From Anaerococcus octavius (GTDB lineage Bacteria; Bacillota; Clostridia; Tissierellales; Peptoniphilaceae), in contig NZ_UFTA01000002.1 of the NCBI RefSeq assembly GCF_900445265.1, positions 1 through 64,000 on the forward strand: DNA of 64,000 nucleotides. Direction: 5' to 3'. The position numbers and the translations under genes were made by a program. Below, one piece after another: positions 57,544 to 64,000 of the stretch (the first letter of the stretch is position 1; every line of letters begins with the position of its first letter). The notes beneath the pieces were generated by a model. That model was not told the DNA's origin and searched no databases. It saw only the letters and a list, made by a program, of their open reading frames with translations.

Positions 57544-58722
57544 TTATTTTAAGAAATTTATAAAAAATGTAATAACAAGAGGGTTAAATAAATTAACTGC
57601 TATAGCCAAAACTATTGGTAATACAAACATTGCAACATCTGCAGGACCCTCTTTTTCTATAATTGCTTCCATATTAGCAATGGCATTTGGTGTTTGTCCA
57701 AGTCCCACTCCACAGTGGCCAGCAACCATTACTGCTGCATCGTAATCGCGACTGGTTAAATTAAATGTAACAAGACTTGTATATATGGCTATAAATATTG
57801 CTTGAGCAATCATTATTACAAACATTGGTAGGGCAAGACCTAGCATAGCACTTATATTTAGATTTATAAGAGCTAATGATAAAAATAAATTAAGGGAAAT
57901 ATTGCCTAAAACTTCTATATTATCTATATGAGAATCTTTTTTAAGTAGGTCATAAATATTTCTTGTAATAAGTCCCCCAAATTGGCAACCTACGTAGTAA
58001 GGGAAGTTTAGATTTGTAAAAGCTAGAAGCTTATTTATAAAAGTTCCCAAAAATGAAGCCAGGGCAATAACTACAATAGCATCCATCAAGTTTTTTTGAT
58101 TAATTTGATTTATATTTTTCTCCTTGATATTTGCAATTTGAGCACCGGTTGATTTTAAGTTGTGAACTCTTATTAGTCTCTTTGCAACTGGACCTCCAAC
58201 AAGAGATCCTATTAGCATACCAAAAGTTGCAGCGGCAACACCTATAGATGTGTTATTAGTCGCTCCATATCCTTCCATAATCTTTCCGAAACTTACCGCA
58301 GAACCTATTCCACCTGTCATTGATGTAGAGCCCATAGCAACTCCATGTAGAGGATTTATGCCCATAGCTTTTGCCAGACCAACTGCTAGTATATTTTGTA
58401 AGGGTAGTAGTAAAATAATAGCAATAGCAAGTTTTATACCAAGCCATCCACTTTTTTTAAGCACTTTAAAACTACAAGCTAGACCTATGCAGGTGAAAAA
58501 TATGTTCATAAAAAAATCTTGGATTATATCATCAAATTTAAAGAATCCAAGTCCGTTTTGTTTTAAGATAAGATTTATTATGCTAATAATTAAGCCACCT
58601 ATTACAGGTGAGGGTATAAAAAACTTTTGAAAAAACATTACCTTTTTTTTAATAAATACTCCAAGCATATAAGCGATAATTGCCACACCTAGAGATTGTA
58701 AAATATCTAATTGTATCTCCAT
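57544..58722 (-). CDS. gltS: Sodium/glutamate symporter GltS
   Basis: A 392-residue sodium-coupled glutamate carrier with about ten membrane segments. Two inverted repeats have re-entrant loops: GVAMGSTSMTGGIGSAVSFG near residue 124 and VAGHCGVGLGQTPNAIANM near residue 334, both conserved in GltS. No clear binding site; the start codon is ATG before a TA-rich stretch. It may supply glutamate for the amidotransferase-like neighbour, but this is conjecture. Confidence 0.92.
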   Translation of the reverse strand: MEIQLDILQSLGVAIIAYMLGVFIKKKVMFFQKFFIPSPVIGGLIISIINLILKQNGLGFFKFDDIIQDFFMNIFFTCIGLACSFKVLKKSGWLGIKLAIAIILLLPLQNILAVGLAKAMGINPLHGVAMGSTSMTGGIGSAVSFGKIMEGYGATNNTSIGVAAATFGMLIGSLVGGPVAKRLIRVHNLKSTGAQIANIKEKNINQINQKNLMDAIVVIALASFLGTFINKLLAFTNLNFPYYVGCQFGGLITRNIYDLLKKDSHIDNIEVLGNISLNLFLSLALINLNISAMLGLALPMFVIMIAQAIFIAIYTSLVTFNLTSRDYDAAVMVAGHCGVGLGQTPNAIANMEAIIEKEGPADVAMFVLPIVLAIAVNLFNPLVITFFINFLK

Positions 58723-58772
58723 ATTTACCTCGTTTTAAATATATTGTTCTTATATTATATAAGAAATATTGC

Positions 58773-58778
58773 TATAAT
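58773..58778 (+). promoter_or_regulatory. Extended -10 of the glycosyltransferase operon
   Basis: TGC-TATAAT (58770-58778), 41 bases before the first glycosyltransferase start; no good -35 is seen, as expected for an extended -10. Confidence 0.5.
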
Positions 58779-58818
58779 CCTAGTTTTTTTATATAATTGT
58801 CACAGAATAGAGGGAAAA

Positions 58819-59967
58819 ATGAAAATAATATTTTTTATAGCAGCTTTTGCAATTTTTTATGCAATGATTGGTTATCCATTCACTCTTTTAATTTTAGAAA
58901 AAATTTTAAGAAGAAAAAATGACAAGGATTTATCTTATAAACCATTTGTATCAGTAATCATATCTGCATATAACGAAGAAAAGGTAATTGAAAAAAAGCT
59001 AGAAAACATAATAGAAACTAAATATCCAAACTATGAGGTCATAGTTGCTAATGATGCATCAAATGATATGACTGTGCCACTGGTAAATGAATTTATTAAA
59101 AATCATCCAGATAAAAATATTAGGCTAAATACAGTTAAAAATCATTTGGGAAAAACAAATGCCCAAGATGAGGCAGTAGATGTTGCAAATGGAGAAATAA
59201 TTGTATTTTCAGATGCAAATTCTATGTTCAAAAATGATGCTATTGACGAGCTTGTTAGCTATTTTACAGATGAGAATATAGAATATGTATGTGGATCATT
59301 AATTTATAGCAAAGATGATGATATAGCATCAGTTGTAGCTGAAAATTCTTACTGGGATATAGAACTTTTGATGAGAAAAATCGAATCGGAAATATCGACC
59401 ATAGCTGCTGGCAATGGAGCTATTTATGCAGTAAGAAAAAAAGATTATAGGCATTATGATTTGGTAAGCAGTCATGATTATGAGATGCCTCTTGCAGCTG
59501 GACTCAATCACAAAAGAGCCCTTTATAATCCCGATGCTATTGCAGTTGAAAAGGCAGGTGCAACTACAAAAGACGAATTTAAAAGAAAGGTTAGGATGCA
59601 AAGACGAATCCTTACTAATCTTTTTACAAATTTGCGTCGCTTAAATATATTTAATTACGGCTGGTTTAGTTTTTTTCACTTTAACCATAAAACATTGAGA
59701 TTTTTACAAGCTTTTAACCATATAATGTTGTTTATTTCAAACTTAGCTTTAATAAATCATGGATTATTTTATAGGATTGTTTTCATAGGACAAGTAATAT
59801 TTTTCACATTGGCCGCTATAGGTAAATTTAGCGAATCAAAAACAAAGATATTTTATTTCCCGAGATACTACACTATGATGATGCTAGCTCAAATAAAAGG
59901 AGCTATTAATGAAGCTACAGGAAAGAGCAAGCCAACTTGGGAAAAGGCAGAAACAACTAGGATATAA
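58819..59967 (+). CDS. Family 2 glycosyltransferase, membrane-bound
   Basis: A 382-residue GT2 enzyme. An N-terminal membrane helix is followed by the GT-A domain (VSVIISAYNEEKVIEKKLEN; VANDASND; FSDANSMF as DxD-like site), then EAGAT-like VEKAGATTKDEFKRKVRMQRR, which is the QxxRW-type acceptor region, and C-terminal membrane segments. It probably makes a polysaccharide chain at the membrane. The start at 58819 was chosen for AGAGGGA ahead; an in-frame upstream ATG at 58711 lies in the gltS divergent region. Confidence 0.87.
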   Translation: MKIIFFIAAFAIFYAMIGYPFTLLILEKILRRKNDKDLSYKPFVSVIISAYNEEKVIEKKLENIIETKYPNYEVIVANDASNDMTVPLVNEFIKNHPDKNIRLNTVKNHLGKTNAQDEAVDVANGEIIVFSDANSMFKNDAIDELVSYFTDENIEYVCGSLIYSKDDDIASVVAENSYWDIELLMRKIESEISTIAAGNGAIYAVRKKDYRHYDLVSSHDYEMPLAAGLNHKRALYNPDAIAVEKAGATTKDEFKRKVRMQRRILTNLFTNLRRLNIFNYGWFSFFHFNHKTLRFLQAFNHIMLFISNLALINHGLFYRIVFIGQVIFFTLAAIGKFSESKTKIFYFPRYYTMMMLAQIKGAINEATGKSKPTWEKAETTRI

Positions 59968-59968
59968 G

Positions 59969-60760
59969 ATGAATATTGAAGTATTAATTTCAACTATGAA
60001 TGAAAAATCCATAGACTGTTATAAGCGTTTTAATTTAAAAACAGATGCTCTTATCATAAACCAAACTGACCACAATGCTTATGAAGAAATATCAGTAGAT
60101 GGCAATAAAATTAGAATGATTTCGACAGATACTAGGGGTTTAGGAGTAAGCAGAAATCTTGCCTTACTAAACTCAAATGCTGATATTGTAGTTTTTTGTG
60201 ATGATGATGAAGTTTTTGAAGATGACTATGATAAGATAATCTTATCTGACTTTACAAAACATCCGGATGTGGATTTTTTCGTATTTAAAACTATAATATA
60301 TCAAGATGGCAAAGAAATAATTAAGGTAAAAGAAGAAAAAAATCTTTCTATATATAATTCGCTAAGATATGGTTCGGTTCACTTTGCTTTTAAAAGAGAA
60401 AGTCAAAGAAGAAAAAATATTTGGATTTCTACATATTTTGGAGCAGGAACTAATAATGGATCTGGCGAGGATAGTATTTTTATTAGTGATTGTTTAAGAG
60501 ATGGTATGAAAGTTAGAACTAGTGAAAATCTTATAGCAAGGATTTATAACGACGATTCAACATGGTTTAAGGGTTTTGATCGAAAGTTTTTCTATGATAA
60601 GGGAAAACTATCAAAAGCACTTTTTCCAAAAACCTACAAACTATATATAGAGCAATTTTTAAGACGCCACAAGGAAATGACAAAAGACATAAACATTAAA
60701 ACTGCCCGCAAGCTTATGCTAGATGGGGCAAAAGACTTTGGAGGAGAAAATGGAAAATAA
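59969..60760 (+). CDS. GT-A type glycosyltransferase, family 2-like
   Basis: A 263-residue soluble glycosyltransferase-like protein: NIEVLISTMNEKS at the start, GLGVSRNLALLNSNADIVVFCDDDE with the DDD metal site near residue 84, and GSGEDSIFISDCLRDG as catalytic-acid region. The ATG at 59969 follows AGGATATA immediately after the preceding stop. Its end overlaps the Wzz-like gene by 11 bases, so all genes here form one operon. Confidence 0.82.
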   Translation: MNIEVLISTMNEKSIDCYKRFNLKTDALIINQTDHNAYEEISVDGNKIRMISTDTRGLGVSRNLALLNSNADIVVFCDDDEVFEDDYDKIILSDFTKHPDVDFFVFKTIIYQDGKEIIKVKEEKNLSIYNSLRYGSVHFAFKRESQRRKNIWISTYFGAGTNNGSGEDSIFISDCLRDGMKVRTSENLIARIYNDDSTWFKGFDRKFFYDKGKLSKALFPKTYKLYIEQFLRRHKEMTKDINIKTARKLMLDGAKDFGGENGK

Positions 60761-61577
60761 AAAATCATTATTTTCAGCGATACCTTCTGCAATTATTGCT
60801 GGAATAATTATTGGTATGATTACTTACTTTGGTCTAAATTTTGGAGGTTATAAAGAATACCAAGCTCAATCAAAAGTAGTAACAACAAATATAGAAAACT
60901 TAGATGAGGCGAGTGGCACAGCTGCAACATATGCTGCAACAATTAATAGTCCAAAAATCAAACAAAAAACTCTAGAAACTTTAGGTATTGATTGGAATGT
61001 TGGCAAACTAGACTCAAAACTTGAGATTAGACCAATTGAAAATACTTCTATAATTGATATTGTGGTTACAGATACAAATAAGCTTCGTGCAGAAGACATA
61101 GCTGACCAATACGCTGATTATACAGTAAGAGTTATAAATAATATATACAATTCTGGTGCCAAAGTTATGGAATATTCTTATGGTTCAGCTAGTGCAATTG
61201 ACAATACTTTAAGATATGCTTTGATAACTGGTGGTATTGGATTTGTATTGTGGACCATTATTAAAATGATTAGTATAAACTCTTATAATAACAAACTTGC
61301 TAAAAATTATGCTAATAACAAAGAAGCTAAAGAAGTAAGAGAAGTTAGAGAAGTAAAAGAAAAACCAGCTAAAAAGAAAGAAAAGTCAGCTAGCAAATCA
61401 GCTACAAGAAAAACTAGCAAGGTAGATAGAGATAGCATGGCTTTTGAAAGTGGATCTACAAAAGTAGTTGATAGCAAAGAAGTAAATAGGCAAGTTGACT
61501 TACAAGAAACTTCTTCAAGTAAATACGAAGTTTTAGGAAGAATTCCTTCTTATGATAAAGGAGACTTAGATGTTTAG
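60750..61577 (+). CDS. Wzz/CpsC-like chain-length protein
   Basis: A 275-residue membrane protein with two membrane helices (about 14-33 and 153-173) flanking an extracellular Wzz-like domain (QAQSKVVTTNIENLDEASGT), and a cytoplasmic C-terminus rich in Lys/Glu/Ser. This is the CpsC/Wzz layout that pairs with a CpsD/Wze tyrosine kinase, whose gene overlaps it by eight bases. GGAGG precedes the ATG at 60750. The domain is small compared with typical Wzz. Confidence 0.78.
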   Translation: MENKKSLFSAIPSAIIAGIIIGMITYFGLNFGGYKEYQAQSKVVTTNIENLDEASGTAATYAATINSPKIKQKTLETLGIDWNVGKLDSKLEIRPIENTSIIDIVVTDTNKLRAEDIADQYADYTVRVINNIYNSGAKVMEYSYGSASAIDNTLRYALITGGIGFVLWTIIKMISINSYNNKLAKNYANNKEAKEVREVREVKEKPAKKKEKSASKSATRKTSKVDRDSMAFESGSTKVVDSKEVNRQVDLQETSSSKYEVLGRIPSYDKGDLDV

Positions 61578-62235
61578 AAAGAAAACAAATGAAAAAAGGG
61601 AGATTGCCCTCCAATCTTTTTATAATTTAGAGGATAGACTTACAGAAAAACTTGGTACAAATTTAGTTACGGTTACTTTTACTGCTTCAAGTGATGATAC
61701 AAATAAAACAATGCACATCTTAAACTTAGCTAAGCACTTAGCAGAAGATGGAGATAGGGTTTTAATAATTGATGCAGATCTTAGACAATCTCATTTACCA
61801 GGTATTACCGAAAAAAGTAAGGATCGTGGATTTATCGATATTATCTTAGGTGATTATTCTATAGATGATGTTATTATTGATGATGATAGCTATGATGACC
61901 TATCATATATATTTACAGGTGAAGTTGCCGATTATGCTGACAAATTTTTAGAACCAAATATCATTAAAGATTTTTATAATGATATTCGTGATAGATTTGA
62001 CTATGTATTTATAGATATTTCACCAAATATAGATATTCCAGAAGCAAATATGTTTGCAGGAAATGCTGATGCAGCAGTTGTATTTTCAACATATGATCTA
62101 AGCAATAATCCTGTAACTCGTGATAGCTTAAAACAACTGGAAAAAGCAAATGCAAATATTCTAGGAATAATAATTACAGATTATTTGTATGCGGAAGATG
62201 AATTAGATGAGCTATTTGGAGGAGACGATGAATAA
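61570..62235 (+). CDS. CpsD/CapB-like ATPase with a degraded P-loop
   Basis: A 221-residue bacterial tyrosine-kinase-like protein. The Walker A' motif VLIIDADLRQSHL and Walker B YVFIDISPN are normal, but the Walker A region (residues 37-47) reads FTASSDDTNKT instead of SxxPGEGKST, so both P-loop glycines are replaced. The C-terminus is Asp/Glu-rich with only two tyrosines (TDYLYAED) and no tyrosine cluster. It may be a pseudokinase that modulates the Wzz-like partner. It overlaps both neighbours. Confidence 0.78.
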   Translation: MFRKKTNEKREIALQSFYNLEDRLTEKLGTNLVTVTFTASSDDTNKTMHILNLAKHLAEDGDRVLIIDADLRQSHLPGITEKSKDRGFIDIILGDYSIDDVIIDDDSYDDLSYIFTGEVADYADKFLEPNIIKDFYNDIRDRFDYVFIDISPNIDIPEANMFAGNADAAVVFSTYDLSNNPVTRDSLKQLEKANANILGIIITDYLYAEDELDELFGGDDE

Positions 62236-62650
62236 TAAAATAAAAGTAGTAGCAGCCTTGGCATTAACTCTTGCCTTAACAGGATGTAGCGATGATAACT
62301 ATGTATCAAAAAGACATCCAGAAGGAGAAGCTCAAGAGGTAACTGACCAAGATATGGAAGAGCCAGCAAATCAAGAAGATAATTCTGCTGATGGTCAAAA
62401 CTCTCAAACACAAGATCAAAATCAAGACCAAGCACAAGAAGAAAGTGATACTGCAGCAGATGATGGAGTAAATTACACAGTAGAAAATACTGTAAATGTT
62501 AGGGTGGCACCAAGTGAAACTTCAAATGTGATGACTACTGTAGAAGCCGGTGATGATATTTTAAAATTAGGAGAATCTGACAATTGGACAAGAATAAGTA
62601 TTGACGGTCAAACAGGATATATCAGAAGCGATTTATTAATCGCAAAATAA
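62228..62650 (+). CDS. SH3-domain lipoprotein
   Basis: A 140-residue lipoprotein: lipobox LTGC (Cys at residue 20), an acidic, Gln/Asp-rich linker (about 30-78), and a C-terminal bacterial SH3 domain (YTVENTVNVRVAPSETSNVM to GYIRSDLLIAK) of the type that binds cell wall. GGAGG is just before the ATG at 62228; it overlaps the CpsD-like stop. Last gene of the operon, followed by a terminator. Confidence 0.85.
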   Translation: MNNKIKVVAALALTLALTGCSDDNYVSKRHPEGEAQEVTDQDMEEPANQEDNSADGQNSQTQDQNQDQAQEESDTAADDGVNYTVENTVNVRVAPSETSNVMTTVEAGDDILKLGESDNWTRISIDGQTGYIRSDLLIAK

Positions 62651-62651
62651 A

Positions 62652-62684
62652 AGCTCCGGGAAATTTTCCTGGAGTATTTTTTTT
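62652..62684 (+). terminator. Terminator of the polysaccharide operon
   Basis: GCTCCGGG / CCTGGAGT imperfect stem with a T8 tail. Confidence 0.82.
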
Positions 62685-62715
62685 ATGTTATAATAAATAA
62701 AAATAGGGGGAGAAT

Positions 62716-63045
62716 ATGGAAGCTTCATTAATATTTGGAAATATGCTATGGCCAGCACTTTTAACAATTGGGGTTATAAGCTTGCTTGATTATATCCTAG
62801 ACCGAAAAAAAATTAGCAGAAATTGTGCTATTATTTTTAATATTTTAGGTTTAGCAACCTTAATTTATTTTATTATAAATAGTAAGGGATATATGTTTTT
62901 GCAAATATATTTATTTATGTTTTTACTCTCCATTTCTCTGGTAATATTGGCCCTTAAAAAAAGAATAGATGCCTTTACAATACTCGGTATTGTATTGATG
63001 GTAGTAATGCTTATCTTGCTTTTAAGATTTACTTTAATTGAATAG
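62716..63045 (+). CDS. Small membrane protein, unknown
   Basis: A 109-residue protein with four predicted membrane helices (about 10-26, 38-55, 61-78, 87-106) and short charged loops (DRKKISRN, LKKRID). No family recognised. AGGGGGAG precedes the ATG. Single gene between two terminators. Confidence 0.7.
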   Translation: MEASLIFGNMLWPALLTIGVISLLDYILDRKKISRNCAIIFNILGLATLIYFIINSKGYMFLQIYLFMFLLSISLVILALKKRIDAFTILGIVLMVVMLILLLRFTLIE

Positions 63046-63076
63046 AAAAAATGCTAGGAAGATTCCTAGCATTTTT
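63046..63076. terminator. Bidirectional terminator
   Basis: AAAAATGCTAGGAA / TTCCTAGCATTTTT stem with a 3-nt loop, shared by the convergent genes at 62716 and 63087. Confidence 0.9.
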
Positions 63077-63086
63077 ATTTTGTATT

Positions 63087-64000
63087 TTATTTATTTATTG
63101 CATTTTCAGCTGCATCTACTATTAATTGTAGGTAGCCAGCTGTATCTACAAGTGTTGCTCCGGAAACAGTTTCTATAGCTTCACCTTCTTTGGCATTTGA
63201 AATTGTTTTACCTGCTACAAAGTTTTCTATAGCTTCAAAGTTGTCTTTGATAGATGTTGTAGATTTTGCTTTTTCTTTCATTAGGTCAGAATATAGGTCG
63301 TTATTTTCTAGTTTACTTGCTAAAACTGTTTTGCTATCAGCATAGTCTTTTGCAAAGTCACTGTCTTCACCTTGTTTTGTTATTCCTTCTTCGATGTATT
63401 GATATTCATCAATGCTTGCAGCAATTATTTTATCGCCTTCAACAGCTATAACTGCATTGGCAAATGATTTGTCTCCGTGTGGAGCACCTAGTGCATATCT
63501 TAATTCTATATCTTCTGGATTATCTGCATTTCCTTCTATTACATAGCTATCATCTTTGGATGCATCTACAACATATCTTAATAGGCTAGGTGTTGATTTA
63601 AATGTAGCGCCACTTAGAGAGTCAATGATCTTTTCATCATCATTTTCGTCTAAGAATTCTTCTAATTCAGTGATTGTTTTGCCTTTTACAAAGTCAGTTA
63701 CTGCATTGTAATTATCCATTAAAGAAGCTTTTCCGCCGGCTTGTTTCATGCTTTCGGAGTATGGTTGTTTATTTTCTATTTTTGATGCTAAAACTTTACC
63801 TTCTTTTGCTCCTTGACCAAATTCTTTATCTGAGTTTGGAACTCCTTGATAGTTTTCATCTTCGTCAAAATATTGGTACTCATCTATAAATGCATTTACA
63901 ATTTTATCTCCGCTTGTAGCTACTACTACATTTGTAAATGATCTTGAAGCTTCATCTGGATAAGCTCTGTGTAATACTACATTGCCCTCCATAGAGCTTT
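63087..64000 (-). CDS. Surface protein with two FMN-binding-like repeats (5' end outside window)
   Basis: The visible 304 codons run open to the window edge, so the N-terminus, probably a lipoprotein signal, is missing. Two tandem repeats of about 145 residues are seen: one from SSMEGNVVLHRAY to VVDASKDD, one from YVIEGNADNP to the end. Each starts with a TSGDKIVNAFIDEYQY-type strand and ends with DSLSGATFKST or ETVSGATLVDT. DxxSGAT matches the motif at which ApbE attaches FMN to Thr; the second repeat has Glu for Asp. It may be a covalent flavoprotein for extracellular electron transfer. Family call is moderate. Confidence 0.7.
   Translation of the reverse strand, partial: SSMEGNVVLHRAYPDEASRSFTNVVVATSGDKIVNAFIDEYQYFDEDENYQGVPNSDKEFGQGAKEGKVLASKIENKQPYSESMKQAGGKASLMDNYNAVTDFVKGKTITELEEFLDENDDEKIIDSLSGATFKSTPSLLRYVVDASKDDSYVIEGNADNPEDIELRYALGAPHGDKSFANAVIAVEGDKIIAASIDEYQYIEEGITKQGEDSDFAKDYADSKTVLASKLENNDLYSDLMKEKAKSTTSIKDNFEAIENFVAGKTISNAKEGEAIETVSGATLVDTAGYLQLIVDAAENAINK

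Overview
The window is chromosomal DNA from a low-GC, Gram-positive anaerobe. The 16S/23S/5S sequences, the gene set (malic enzyme, flavodiiron protein, type-2-like IleS, two T-box leaders, HrcA/CIRCE-type groESL control) and the AT-rich codon use fit a member of the Peptoniphilaceae (Tissierellia), most likely Anaerococcus or a close relative. That placement is inference, because no database search could be run.

Layout. 1-3638: glycogen branching enzyme, an SGNH hydrolase, an MscS channel and a DUF951 protein. 3640-9650: a complete rRNA operon with three stacked promoters, 16S, tRNA-Ala(TGC), a 23S gene carrying an apparent ~300-nt intervening sequence, and 5S. 9690-12260: 18 further tRNA genes in a row, interrupted by GC-rich palindromic repeats. 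12730-19316: folC, a DUF1659/DUF2922 pair facing a small sigma factor, an S41 peptidase, and two tandem mgtE genes. 19465-20797: acyl-ACP thioesterase and an HD protein. 20930-25921: a T-box with an ATG specifier controlling an M20 peptidase, metN, metI and two metQ genes. 26033-29884: a divergent AMMECR1-like protein, then ileS behind its own T-box. 30009-33255: an acyl-CoA dehydrogenase/EtfA/rubredoxin-like fusion whose four iron-binding cysteines are all replaced, followed directly by a flavodiiron protein. 33377-39303: Nudix hydrolase, then an ABC export-type module with a CARDB-like membrane protein and two related lipoproteins. 39317-43583: a xre-immA-mnmM operon divergent from a frameshifted Y-family DNA polymerase, then ydaT-like, ATP-cone and rlmH genes. 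43584-45107: a repeat block, flavodoxin and msrB. 45147-47163: groESL under CIRCE. 47164-51191: repeats, then a peptide transporter with two proline-directed peptidases. 51277-55834: malic enzyme, HAD phosphatase, WalJ-like, TtcA-like and UppP. 55975-62650: an asparagine-synthase-like protein and GltS on the minus strand, then a polysaccharide-type operon (two glycosyltransferases, Wzz-like, a CpsD-like protein with a degraded P-loop, an SH3 lipoprotein). 62716-64000: a small membrane protein and the 3' part of a surface flavoprotein-like gene.

How the parts may work together. Amino-acid starvation is sensed through uncharged tRNAs by the two T-boxes, and the window carries tRNA-Met and tRNA-Ile genes. 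The fusion dehydrogenase and flavodiiron protein look like one electron-transfer unit for removing oxygen. The XRE/ImmA pair next to a translesion polymerase resembles the IrrE/DdrO type of DNA-damage control rather than LexA. The peptide transporter, Xaa-Pro peptidase and prolyl aminopeptidase form a peptide-use operon.
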